Positions 23,845 through 34,836 of a DNA stretch of 64,000 nucleotides are shown here, piece after piece. The position numbers and the translations under genes were made by a program. Numbering within the stretch: the first letter of the stretch is position 1; each line of letters begins with the position of its first letter. Source of the stretch: Paguma larvata. Lineage: Eukaryota; Chordata; Mammalia; Carnivora; Viverridae. The notes under the pieces were generated by a model. The model did not search any database. It was not told the DNA's origin and saw only the letters and a program-made list of their open reading frames with translations. The DNA lies in contig CM057825.1 of assembly GCA_030068075.1 (NCBI GenBank), positions 79,065,123 to 79,129,122 of the forward strand. The letters are read 5' to 3'.

Positions 23845-25234
23845 GTCGTATGTTTAAAAACAAACAAACAGGAATGATCTAATGTAACCGATCTCCTCCA
23901 TTCTAAGGGGACAGTAAGAGCTACTCAGACCACAGAGAAGTGGTGCGAGAGAAAACCTACTTTCTTATTTTTCTCCCATCAACTTGGGCTGCCCTTTGAA
24001 TCACCTGGTTGCTTTTATAAACTTCTGAAAAATACCTGAACCTGGAAGATTATGAGAACTCGGTAAATATTTATTGAGTAAGTGAGCACAGATAGGGTCG
24101 CAGGGAGGTATTCTACAAGGTTGTGGGTGTAGAAATTAAGAGGCCTTTAGAGAAAGCAGTCTGTTAATATGTATCAACATTTTTTATTTGGTTTGGTTTT
24201 TAATTTTGTTTTTGTTTTAAGTTCATACCCTTAGTCAGCTAATTCTCTGTCTCAGAACCCATCCCAAGGAAATAATAAAAAAGAAAACAATTAATGTATC
24301 CACCAAGATCCCTATCGCAGGATCATTTTATGTTTGGATGTAGCTTGACTTGCATGGAACACCCAGAAAACACTTGCGCTCTGTGGACTCCATGTTATGG
24401 GTGAGGATATCTGACAGGTAAACAAAAGAACCAGTAAATCAAAACAAGGTCCTACAAGAGCCAGGTGTCATCTTAACCAAAGCTAGCCACCCTGAAGCTT
24501 ATTAATATTTCAAAAAGTTGAGAACCTGCCAATCAGTTCAGGTCTGGTCATGTCAGATCTTAGCCTCCCATCATCCCAGTGATCTCAACTAATCTCAAAA
24601 TCAAAACGGCAGACAATTAGCAATTAAAGCATCTTAAAGGAACAAGTAATGTTGCTGGCTAAGGCAGAACAGGGAGAAAGAGAATAAAATTCACCTCGCT
24701 GGCTTTCTTTTTAAACTCCCAATCTTCCTGAGTCAGGACTCCCCAGGATTTGCAACTCATCACCAGCCTAAGATTCTCCATGACAAACAACAAGCATTCT
24801 CAAGGAACTAAGTGTTCCCTTATCTCCCCCCACCAAAAAAAAAAAAAAACCCTACTGAAAGTTTGAAGTCAGTGCAAGTCTTCTATAAGCCCTACCTCCT
24901 TGGGGGCTATGGGATACAAATATTCTCTCAAGAGTGCAATGAGAAAGAGTCCTTTAAAAAGGAGGAAAAATTAAGTTCTGTGCAAAAGACTATATTGTAG
25001 CTCCAATTGTTAGTGTCAATGATCTAAATATAAGATTGATTGATAACCAAGAGGACAAACGAGAATTTTTATCAAATGCATGTATTAAGGATTACAAAGC
25101 ACCTACTTCTCAAATGAGTCAGACATCCTAGCTATCAGGTACCCCTGGTAGAGAGGAATCTGTGGATGATATGCAAGCAACCAAATATATACTGAAAAAA
25201 AAAAAGCATGCATGCAATGTCTGATACTTCTCAA
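23845..25234. other. Non-coding, no gene recognised
   Basis: Unique DNA, with an A-rich run at about 24834-24850. The 62-codon frame at 24812-25000 has no domain. I see no promoter or exon. Confidence 0.45.
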
Positions 25235-25430
25235 GGCACTTTCACTCATGATTTACCATTTGATCCTTGCATTAACCCTGGGAGGTTAGCAGAAAAAGAA
25301 AGATTTGACAAAGATAGGCACACAGATCTAAGTTAGCTGACTTGCCCACGTTTACAGAACCAACTGATTACCGAAGGCATCAATACTCATCCCTAGCTCT
25401 TTCAGCTTTCTTCATGCCATAGTGCATTGG
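25235..25430 (-). mobile_element. MIR-type fragment, minus strand
   Basis: 'actcatgatttaccatttga', 'tccttgcattaaccctggga', 'ctgacttgcccacgtttaca' and 'ctagctctttcagctttctt' follow the reverse complement of MIR in order. Confidence 0.6.
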
Positions 25431-25474
25431 GTAGCACACACAAATGCTCCCCATGAAGTAGGTGATCACACAAG

Positions 25475-25712
25475 ACAGGTGTGACCAAGACCCAGGAGCC
25501 AGGCTGCTCACTTCACGTCCCAGTGCCATCACTGTGGGAGTATGATTTGGGGCCAATTATTTAAAACACTCTGTGCATCAGTTTCCTTACCTGAGAGGCA
25601 GGAATAATAATACTACTCAGCCATTGGCAATTATAAGGATCATGTACAAAGTACTAGCGGTGACAGGCACATAGCAAAAGGCTCAATAAACATTAGCTAC
25701 CATAATAATGGG
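25475..25712 (+). mobile_element. MIR SINE
   Basis: A near-complete MIR: 'ccaggagccaggctgctcac', 'ggggccaattatttaaaaca', 'catcagtttccttacctgag', 'gaataataatactactcagc', 'ggatcatgtacaaagtacta' and 'ggctcaataaacattagcta'. Old and non-coding. Confidence 0.8.
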
Positions 25713-25804
25713 TGGCACTGACTGAGGATCAGGGACCATTCCCTGCTTAACCTAGGTAAGACACAAACACACCGAGTCCTTCTTCGTGTCAGGTGTGTGT
25801 TAGG

Positions 25805-26330
25805 TGCTGTATTAGTTTCCTATTGCTGCTGTAATGAATCATAAATTCAGTAACTTAGAGTAACATTACTTTATTATTTCGTAGTTCTGAAGGTCTGAAG
25901 TCTGAAATAGGTCTTACTGGGCTGAAATCAAGTGTCGGCTGAGCCGTGTACCTACTGGACGCTCCATGGGAAAATGAATTTCCTTCTCTTTTCTAGCATC
26001 TAGTGTCCACCTGCATTCTTTGACTGGTGACCCCTTTCTCCATCTCCAAGCATATCATTCCAATCTCTGTTTCTGTGGGTTATCTCCTCCTGCTCCCTGC
26101 TTCCCTCATCACATCACGTCTTCTGCCCCTGCCTCTTCTGCCTCCCTCTTAAAGGACCCTGGTGACTGCACTGGGCCCGTGAGGATAATCTGAATAATCA
26201 CCCTCTCAGGATCCCTAACGTAATCACACCTACAAAGTCCCTTTTGCCATTTAAGATAACATTTGCAGGTTCTAGGGATTAGGATGAGGGCATCTTTGGG
26301 GGTCCATTATTCAGTCCACCACAGATGCCA
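25805..26330 (+). mobile_element. Ancient mammalian repeat ('tattagtttcctattgctgc' family)
   Basis: The start 'tattagtttcctattgctgc', then 'gtagttctgaaggtctgaag', 'gtcttactgggctgaaatca', 'tctttgactggtgacccctt', 'ataatcaccctctcaggatc', 'ttttgccatttaagataaca' and the end 'ggtccattattcagtccacc' are a near-complete copy of a very common old mammalian interspersed repeat. I do not assign the library name. It is non-coding. Confidence 0.8.
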
Positions 26331-27060
26331 AGGATACAGGAATAAATTTGATATAACTGCTGAGCTTAAGACATTCACAGACGATTAAATAAAATACATA
26401 TATATTTTTTTAAAGAAAACTAACTCTAGCGTACATCAGACTCCATCACTCAGCGGTATTAGTTAGAGAAGTATAAACAAAGAACTCTGGGGTAACAGAG
26501 GAAAGATTCATTTATCTCAACTAAGAAAGGAAGAGAGGCCTCATGAGGAACAGGATACATGCAGAGAACCGGTCATTAGAATGTGTTTAAAGTTGTCATG
26601 ATGAAGGGTATTCCAGAAAAACTCAAAGAAAAGTCGGGAATATTGAATAGACAACTGCTATTACCGTCAGGGAGACAAAGGAAGGAGCAAACGACAGAAG
26701 AAAATGTTGAAGAGGGACGTTAAGGCTAGCTCATGAAGAACCGCAGCAAGGGCGGGGGACTTCACAGAAGGAAAAAGCCATTGAAGGCTGTGGAACCCAT
26801 CATTTAGATTTATGTTTTACAAAGAAAACTCCAGAGGCGGTGAGGAGAGTGAATTGCAGAAGGCAGAACCCAATTTAAGAGGTACTTTAATCGTGCAGAG
26901 GAAAAAGGAAGAAGGACTACGTTAAGAAATACAGGAAATGAAGGCAAAGATGGGTTTGAGACACATTCCCAAAGTGAAATCAATAGGACCAAGTGACTAA
27001 CTGAATACAAGTGGGAGACAAGCGTGATGCTGAACATCTAGCTCGGGCAGCTGGTGGATG
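26331..27060 (-). mobile_element. L2 LINE fragment, minus strand
   Basis: The plus strand reads reverse-complement L2: 'ggatacaggaataaatttga', 'gagcttaagacattcacaga', 'gagcaaacgacagaagaaaa', 'taaggctagctcatgaagaa', 'catttagatttatgttttac' and 'ctccagaggcggtgaggaga'. It is old and dead. The 75-codon minus frame (26810-27037) is part of it. Confidence 0.65.
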
Positions 27061-27149
27061 CCGATGCCACACGTGACGCAGAGAACAGAGAATAGGGGCC
27101 GGCTTCAGAAATGCCGATTAGAACCCTTAAGGCACAGGCACTGAGCAGG

Positions 27150-27210
27150 GCACCGGTTGGGATGAGCACTGGGTGTTGTATGGAAAACAGTTCGACAATA
27201 AAAAGTTAAA
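27150..27210 (+). mobile_element. Carnivore L1 3' UTR remnant
   Basis: 'gttgggatgagcactgggtg', 'ttgtatggaaaacagttcga' and 'caataaaaagtta' are the last ~60 bp of a carnivore L1 3' UTR, a very short 5'-truncated copy. Confidence 0.75.
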
Positions 27211-27394
27211 AAATATTACAAATTATAACCCCCCCAAAAAAAATAAGAACCAAGATTTTGAGAATCAAGAATGATACAAAGTTTGAAAGATTGATTAAAA
27301 AAAAAGAATGCTTGAGGGTGCCTAGTGTTTAGCAAAAAGGAAAAGTGTGCAAAAATGACATCTATGTGTCTGAGAATCTAAATAGAACTAATAT

Positions 27395-27560
27395 CTGGAA
27401 TCAGAGGACCCGGGCTCTGGTCCTTTTCCGACATTTATTGAGTTTCGTGACTGTTGGACAAGTTGCTTAACCCCTCGGGGCCTTGGTTTCCCCATTTGTG
27501 AAGTGAGAAGTTGGGGGTATTAATAATTCAATGCCCTTCTCATTCTAACATCACATGGGT
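27395..27560 (+). mobile_element. MIR SINE fragment
   Basis: 'cagaggacccgggctctggt', 'gtgactgttggacaagttgc', 'ttaacccctcggggccttgg', 'tttccccatttgtgaagtga' give the central MIR in sense orientation. The 3' end is lost. Confidence 0.75.
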
Positions 27561-28000
27561 CTAAGACCTCAGTCATTATTTCCTTCTCACTTTCAATCAC
27601 TTCTTCCAACCACTAACAGAAAATCTGATGGGTCCTGAGTTTCAAACAAAAGGGCTACAGTTAGAAAGGGAAAGACGAGGGCACTAACAATCACTGCATA
27701 CCTACTACACACCAGGCTCCATGCCTACCATACTCTCCTCCAGTCTCTTGTCCCACTTGGCCGAGACACCCCCATGGGGTCCTGGAAATGACCAACAATT
27801 TTTATTTCTTTATAATAAATAATTCAAGAACATAACAAAGGGATATTGGAGCTGTTTCTGAAATATAATATATACACCGAGGGGGCAGAGAATGAACCAT
27901 GCACACAATATGGCTAGCAAAACTTGCTTGATTAATTTTTTTAATTCTATTTATTCTGCCATCATGTCAAAAAAATAGAAATTGAACTATCACCACCTTA
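27561..28000. other. Non-coding spacer
   Basis: Unique AT-rich DNA. Nothing is recognised. Confidence 0.4.
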
Positions 28001-28627
28001 AATTTCATGCTGCCGTGGGATTATAATTTGTAATACTAAAACAGTGGGACATTTATTTTCGTTCCATCTGTGCTGCAGCAGCTACAGTTTTCCCCTTCAG
28101 GGATGTATTTACGGCTGTATCAGTCAATAAGACCAGAGAAACAGCTCTCAGGGAATATAATCACCACTAACAGCAGAAATAAAATAAGCATGTTAACATG
28201 TGCCTGGTGAGATTCTTATAAATGTGTTCACCTATGCAGCCACCCAGAAGGACACTAAATTGAACCCTAAAAAAGAATGTCAGGTAACCACATCCAAATC
28301 CTCTCTTAATCCTAGGAGACAATGCCTTTTCCAGCAGAAAGTGCTTACTCAGTGTCAATTATAATGCAAACATCAGACTGTGATACAGGCACTTGAAGTT
28401 AAAGCTCATAAAGCCCTCTTTAGCAGGAGAAAAATCTAATTCAATGGTCAAATGCCAATCAGGGTGGGATAACTAGGCAGCAGCTGAAAATACAAGATTT
28501 CAAAATCAACTGCAACTCCGTTGGGAATGCATTACTGCTGAATGGCTGTCAGAGCAGAACATGAGTGAATTAGCACCATTAACTTGGGTAAAAAAGAATG
28601 ACTCCTATTTCAGTGCACACAGATACG
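28000..28627. other. Candidate conserved non-coding element next to the L1 insertion
   Basis: Over 600 bp of repeat-free, AT-rich sequence has many TAAT/ATTA and AATGCAAA-like sites ('caattataatgcaaacatca', 'agcaccattaacttgggtaa'). The texture resembles deeply conserved enhancers. The ancient L1 was inserted at its right edge. The 63-codon minus frame (28167-28358) has no domain. Confidence 0.3.
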
Positions 28628-29224
28628 ATCCCGGTGAATTTTTATTTATGTTTCCCGAACAATGATTGACAAACAATATTATATTAGCTTCATGTGTACA
28701 ACATAATGAGTTGACATTTGTGTATATTGCAAATTGATCACCCCAGTGTCTAATTGCCTACTGTCGCCATACAAAGTTAATGCAATATTACTGGCTGTAT
28801 TCCCCATGCTGTCCTTAATATTCCCACAACTTACTTATTTTATAACTGAAAGTTCATAACTCTTAATTCCCTTCACTCATTTTGCCCTCCAATTTCCACC
28901 CCCTCTGACAACCAATATTCTGTTCTCTGTATCTATGAGCCTGGGTTTTGTTTTCTTTTTTGTTGTTGCGTTTTGGATTCCGCTCATATGTGAAATCATA
29001 TAGTATTTGTCTTTCTTTTACTTATTTTGTTTAGCATAATTCTCTCCAGATGCACCCATATTGTCGGAAACAGCAAGATTTCATTCTTTTTATGGCTAAG
29101 TAGTCCACTGTATATGCATATACCGCATCTTTAGCCATTCATCTACTGATGCACACTAAGGTTGTTTCCACATCTTTGCTATTGTAGATAATGCTCCTAT
29201 GAATATAGGGGTGCATTTATCTTT

Positions 29225-29533
29225 TCAAGTTAGTATTTTCATTTTCTTCACATAGATACCCAGGGGTGAAATTGCTACACAGTATGTTAGTTCTATTTTT
29301 AATTTTTTGAGGGACCTCCATACCGTTTTCCATAGTAGTTGCACCAGTTTACATTCCCACCAACAGTGTATGAGGGTTCCCTTTTCTCCACATCCTTGAC
29401 AACACTTTCTATTTCTGATCTTTCTGATAATAGCCATTCTGACAGGTGTGAGGTAACATCTCATTGTGGGTTTGGTTTGCATTTCCCTGATGACTAGTGA
29501 TGTCAGGCATCTTTTCATGTGCCTGTTGGTCAT
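29225..29533 (-). pseudogene. L1 ORF2 C-terminal remnant
   Basis: This 102-codon open stretch reads as the C-terminal end of L1 ORF2p: an [23 protein letters not shown] segment, then a [19 protein letters not shown] segment with the Cys/His spacing typical of the ORF2p C-terminal domain. In an active L1 this domain helps RNA binding and retrotransposition. Here the frame is cut at both ends and there is no intact upstream enzyme. Confidence 0.85.
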
Positions 29534-30202
29534 TTGTATGTTTTCTTTGGAAAAATATCTATTCAGTTCTGCTTATGTGTTACTCATATTGTTTGTTATT
29601 GAATTGTATGAATTCTTTATATATTTTGAATATTAACTCCTTATCAGATGTATGATCTGCAAAATCTTCATCATTCAGTAGGTTGCCTTTTCATTTTGTT
29701 AATGGTTTCCTTTACTGTACAGAAGCTTTTTAGTTTGATATTGTAACATTTGTTTATTTTTGCTTTTGTTGCCACTGCCTTTGGAGTCAGATTTTTAAAA
29801 AAAAATCACTAAGACCAACATCAAGGAGCTTACTACCTGTATTTTTCTAGGGGTTTGATCGTTTCAGGTCTTATATTCAAGTCTTTAATCCTATTTAATT
29901 TTGGTATATGGTATAAGACACTGGTCCAGTTTAATTCTTTTGCATTTAGCTATCCAGTTTTTCCTACATCATTTGCTGAAGAAACTGTCCTTTCCCCATT
30001 GTATATTTTTGCCTCCTTCATTGTAAATTAATTGACTATCCATGTGTGGGTTTATTACTGGGCTCCCTTCTGTTCCACTGATTAACGTGTCTGTTTTTAT
30101 GTTAAAACCATAATGTTTTGAAAATGATAGCCTTGTAATTTAATTTGAAATCAGGGCACACGATACCTCCAGCTTTGTACTTCTTTCTTAAGATTGCTTT
30201 GG

Positions 30203-30526
30203 CTAGTCAGGATTTCTGTGGTTCCATAGGAATTTTAGGATTGTTTGTTCTAGTTCTGTAAAAAATGCCCTTGAAATTTTGACAGGGATTGCATTGAATC
30301 TCCAGGTTGCTTTGGGTAGTATGGACATTTTGACAATATTAATTCTTCCAATCTGGGAGCACAAAACATCTTTCAATTTATTTGTGTCTGATTCAATTTC
30401 TTTCATTAATGTCTTACAGTTTTTTGTGTATAAGTCTTTCACTTCCTTGGTTAAATTTATTCCTAAGTATTTTATTCTTTTTATTGCAAGTGTAAGTGGG
30501 ATTGTTTTCTTAATTCTCTTTCTCAT
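30203..30526 (-). pseudogene. L1 ORF2 remnant between reverse transcriptase and C-terminus
   Basis: A 107-codon open stretch contains [19 protein letters not shown] and the [20 protein letters not shown] region, which in L1 ORF2p lies after the reverse transcriptase palm. It ends [19 protein letters not shown]. It is one broken piece of the same ORF2; frameshifts separate it from the others. Confidence 0.88.
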
Positions 30527-31266
30527 AATTTATTATTAGCATAAAAAATATGACAAATTTTTGTATCTTGATTTTGCATCCTGCAATTCTACTGCATTCT
30601 TTTATTAGTTCCAACAGGGTTTTTTATGATGGGAGTCTTTAGGGTTTTCTATATTTAATATCATGTCATCTGCACAGAGTATCAATTTTACTTCTTTTTT
30701 TTTCCAATTTGGATGCTTTTTATTTCTTTTTTTTCCTAATTGCTGTGGCTAGAATTTCCAGTACTGTGTTAAATAAAAGTGGGGAGAGTGCACATCCTTG
30801 TTTTGTTCTTGCTCTTAGAGGAAAAGCTTTCAGCTTTTCACCACTGAGTATGATGTTAGCTGTGGACTTGTCATTTACGGTCTTTATTATGTTAGGTACA
30901 TTCTCTTTCTACACACTTGTTTGAATTTTTATCATAAATAGACACTGAAGTTTGTCAAAAGCTTTTTTTGCATCTATTGAGATGATCGTATGATTTGTTT
31001 ATTATTTATTTTGTTAATGTAGTGTATCACACTGGTTGATTTGTGGATGTCGAGCCATCCTTGCATTCCTGGAATAAATCCCACGTGATTAGAGTATGTG
31101 GTCTTCGTAATGCATTGTTGAATTCAATTTGCTAATATTTTGTTGAGGATTTTTGCATCTATGTTTATCAGAGGAATTGGTCTACAATTTTCTTTCTTGT
31201 GGTGTCCTTGTCTGGTTTTGGTATCAGAGTAATGCTGGCCTCATAAAATGAATATGAAAGGATTCC

Positions 31267-31485
31267 CTAATCTATTTTCTGGAAGAATTTGAAAAGAATT
31301 GGTATCAATTCTTCTTTGAATGTCTGGTAGAATTCACCAGTGAAACCATCTAGTGCTGGACTTTTGTTTGCTGGTAGGTTTTTGATTACTGATTTAATCT
31401 TATTGCTTGTGATGGGTCTGTTTAGATTTTTTCTTTCTTCATGAATTGGTCTTGGTAGATTATATGCTTCTAGTAATTTATCCAT
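31267..31485 (-). pseudogene. L1 ORF2 reverse transcriptase N-terminal remnant
   Basis: The 72-codon frame contains the [20 protein letters not shown] segment and [18 protein letters not shown], the start of the L1 reverse transcriptase domain. The usual glycine of the 'SPG-DG' motif is replaced (SPALDG). The copy is non-functional. Confidence 0.88.
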
Positions 31486-32488
31486 TTCTTCTGCATTGTC
31501 AAATTTGTTGATGTATAATTGTTCATTGTAGTTTCTTATGATCCTTTGTATTACTGAAATATCAGTTGTAACTTCTCCTCTTCATTTCTGATGTTATTTA
31601 GCTGAGTCCTCTTTTTTCTTGGTGAATCTAGCTAAAATTGTGTCAATTTTGCTTATCTTTTCAAATAAACTAGCTCTTCAGTTCATTGATCTTTACTATT
31701 GTCTCTTTAGTCTGTATTTCTTTATACTCTGATCTTTGTTATTCCCTGCCTTTTACTAACGTTAGGCTTTTTTGGTTGTTGTTCTTTTTCTAGTTCTTTG
31801 AAGTATCTATTTAGGTTGTTTGAGTTTTTATTCTTTTTTGATGTAGGCATTTATTTCTATGAACTTCCTTTGTAGAACTCTTGCTGCATCCCATAAATTT
31901 TGGTATATTTCCATTTTTATTTGTCTCAAGGTATTTTATTTCTTCTTTATTTTCTTTGACCGACTGGTTGTTTAGTAGCAGTTGTTTAATCTCAACATTT
32001 TTATGGTTTTTCTAGTTTTCTTCTTGTAATTGAGTTCTAGTTTCATACCATTGTAGTTAAAAAAAATGCTTGATATGATTTCAATCTTCTTGAACTTATT
32101 GAAACTTGTTTTGTGGCCCAACATGTGATAACTCTCATGAAGACTGTCCCATGTACACTTGAGAAGAAAATGTATTTTGCAGCTTTTGGATGGAATTTTT
32201 GTATAGATCTATTAAGTCCATCTGGTCTAACAGATAATTTAAGCTGATGTTTCCTTATCGATTTTCTGTTTGCATGATCTATCCATTGATGTAAGCAGGG
32301 TGTTAAAGTTCCCTACTACTTTGACATTGCTGTCAATTTCTCCCTTAGGTCTGTTAATAGTTGCTTGATACATTTTGGTGCTTATATGTTAGGTGCATAG
32401 ATATTTATAAATGTCATATATTGCTGGATTCATCTCTTCAGCATTAGGCAATACCCTTCTTTGTCTTTTGTTATAGTCTTTGTTTTAA

Positions 32489-32742
32489 TTTTTTTTAATG
32501 TTTATTTATTTATTTATTTATTTTAAATTTTTTTTTAACGTTTATTTATTTTTGAGAGACATAGAGACAGAGCATGAGCAGGGGAAGGGCAGAGAGAGAG
32601 GGAGACACAGAATCCGAAGCAGGCTCCAGGCTCTGATGAGCCATCAGCACAGAGCCCGATGCGGGGCTCAAACCCACAGACCGTGAGATCGTGACCTGAG
32701 CCGAAGTCGGCCGCTTAACCGACTGAGCCACCCAGGCGCCCC
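32489..32742 (-). mobile_element. Felid CAN SINE (A, youngest of a nested chain)
   Basis: A full-length minus-strand SINE ends at 'cacccaggcgcccc' (32742). Its T-rich tail and TTTA repeats lie at 32494-32545. The text aatgtttatttattt occurs both before its tail (about 32496) and just after its head (about 32744), so it inserted into the tail of SINE B. Confidence 0.9.
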
Positions 32743-32948
32743 TAAATGTTTATTTATTTTTGAGAGACAGAGAGACAGAGCATGAGCAGGTGAAGGGCAG
32801 AGAGAGAGGGAGACACAGAATCCGAAGCAGGCTCCAGGCTCTGAGCCATCAGCACAGAGCCCGACGTGGGGCTCGAACTCACAGACCGTGAGATCATGAC
32901 CTGAGCCAAAGTCGGCCACTTAACCAATTGAGCCACCCAGGAACCCCT
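32743..32948 (-). mobile_element. Felid CAN SINE (B, middle of the chain)
   Basis: A complete minus-strand copy lies head to tail with A on its left and C on its right. Its head ends in 'cacccaggaacccct' at 32948 and is followed by the gttttaatt stretch belonging to C's tail. A and B differ at only a few positions, so both are fairly young. Confidence 0.9.
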
Positions 32949-33161
32949 GTTTTAATTATTTTTAACGTTTATTCATTTTTGAGAGAGAAACACAGTGCCC
33001 AAGTGGGGGAAGAGCAGAGAGAGAGGAAGACACAGAATCCGAAGCAGGCTCCAGGTTCTGAGCTGTCAGCACAAAAGCCCAAAAAAGGGCCCACCAACTG
33101 TGAGATCATGACCTGAGCCAAAGTCAGATGCTTAACCTACTGAGCCACCCAGGTGCCGACA
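32949..33161 (-). mobile_element. Felid CAN SINE (C, first insertion of the chain)
   Basis: A minus-strand copy, more diverged than A and B. The whole A-B-C block is bracketed by a perfect 14-bp duplication agtctttgttttaa (32475-32488 and 33162-33175), which belongs to C's insertion into the L1. Confidence 0.92.
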
Positions 33162-33184
33162 GTCTTTGTTTTAAAGTCTATTTT

Positions 33185-33396
33185 GGGGGCGCCTGGGTGG
33201 CTCAGTTGGTTGAGCACCGACTTCGGCTCAGGTCATGATCTCGCGGTCTGTGAGTTCAAGCCCCGCGTCAAGCTCTGTGCTGACGGCTCAGAGCCTGGAG
33301 CCTGATTCAGATTCTGTGTCTCCATCTCTCTCTGCCCTTCTCCTGCTCACACTCTGTCTCTATCTCTCAAAAATAAATAAACGTTAAAAAAAATTT
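33185..33396 (+). mobile_element. Felid CAN SINE (D)
   Basis: A plus-strand copy about 20 bp beyond the A-B-C block. It is flanked by a duplicated tttaaagtctatttt that continues the L1 text on both sides (edges within 1-2 bp). It is a separate insertion in the opposite orientation. Confidence 0.93.
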
Positions 33397-34131
33397 TAAA
33401 GTCTATTTTGTTTAATAGGAGTAGAGCTACAATAGCTTTCTTTTTATTTCAATTTGCAAGTAATATCTTTCTCTATCCCTTCATTTTCAGTCTGTAAGTG
33501 CCTTTATTTCTGAAGTGAGTCTCTTTTAGGCAACATATACATGAGTCTTCTTTTTTTAATCTATTTAGCCACTCTGTCTTTTGACTAGAGAATTTAGTTC
33601 ATTTACATTTAATGTAATATTGATAAGTATGTACTTTTGCCATTTTATTGTTTTCTGGTTCTTTTGTAGTTCTTCTCTGTTCCTTTCTCCTCTTTATTTC
33701 TTCTCTTGTGATTCAATAATTTTCTTTAGTGTTATGTTTAGAATTCTTTCTCATTTTCTTTTGTGTATTTATTGTAAGTTTTTCCTTTGTGATTACCATG
33801 GGGTTCACAAATAACATCCTTTGTATATAACAATCTATTTTAAGTTGATAGAAACTAAACTTACATACATTATAAAACTCAACACTTTTAATCACTCACT
33901 CTATGTTTTGGTTTTGATGTCACATTTTACATTTTTTAATTTTATGGATCCCTTAACTAATTATTATATTTTAAGCTTATTTTAGTATTTTTGTTTTTTG
34001 ACCTTCATACTAGCTTTATAAGTGATTAATCCACTACCATTACTAAATATTTACCTTTTCCAATGCGATTTTTATTTTCATATGTTTTCTTGTCTTTGGT
34101 TATTGCCACTTATTTTCATCTTAAAGAAGTC

Positions 34132-34311
34132 CCTTTTTTTTACCGTTTGTTCATTTTTGAGAGAGAGAGAGACAGAGTGACAGAATTTGAAGCAGGCTCC
34201 AGGCTCTGAGCTGTCAGCACTGAGCTTGACATGGGCTTGAACCCACAGACTGTGAGATCATGACCTGAACTGAAGTCAGATGCTTAACCAACTGAGCCAC
34301 CCAGGTGCTCC
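34132..34311 (-). mobile_element. Felid CAN SINE (E)
   Basis: A minus-strand copy in the inter-ORF/ORF1 part of the L1, flanked by an exact 11-bp duplication ttaaagaagtc (34121-34131 and 34312-34322). It is slightly shorter than the others because of a small deletion in the CT tract. Confidence 0.93.
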
Positions 34312-34628
34312 TTAAAGAAGTCTCTTGAACATTTCTTGTAAGGCTGGTTTAGTGGTGATTAATTCCTTTAGCTTTTGCTTATCTGGAAAACTCTTTATCT
34401 CTCCTATTCTGAATGATAATCTTGCTGGGTAGAGTAGTCTTGGCTGGAAGTTTTTCCTTTCAGCACTTTGAATATGTCATACCACTGCCCTCAGGCCTTC
34501 AAAGTTTCTGCTGAAAAATCTGCTGATACAAAGTTTCCCATTGTATATAAGTTTGGTTTCCTCTTGCTGCTTTTAAGATTCTCTCTTTATCTTTAACATT
34601 TTAATAATAATGTGTCTTGGTATGGTAA

Positions 34629-34836
34629 AGGGGTGTGTGGGTGGTTCAGTCTGGTAAGATCTGACTCTTGATTTCAGATCAGGTCATGATCTCATGGTTT
34701 GTGACTTCAAACCCCACATCAGGCTCCGTGCTGACAGTGCAAAGCCTGCTTGGGATTCACTCTCTCCCTCTCTCTCTGCCCCTCCCCCATTTGTTCCTTC
34801 TCTGTTTCTCTCAAAACAAATAAACTTTTTAAAAAA
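34629..34836 (+). mobile_element. Felid CAN SINE (F)
   Basis: A plus-strand copy with a diverged head (ggggtgtgtgggtggttcag). A decayed target duplication, gtgtcttggtatgg before and gtgtatcttggtaagg after, restores the L1 text when it is removed. Confidence 0.9.

Noticed and set aside
32498..32936. Several 60-83 codon frames on both strands
   Set aside because: They are read through felid SINEs and share a recurrent 'AQVMISRSVSSSPASGSVL'-type translation found at every SINE in the window.
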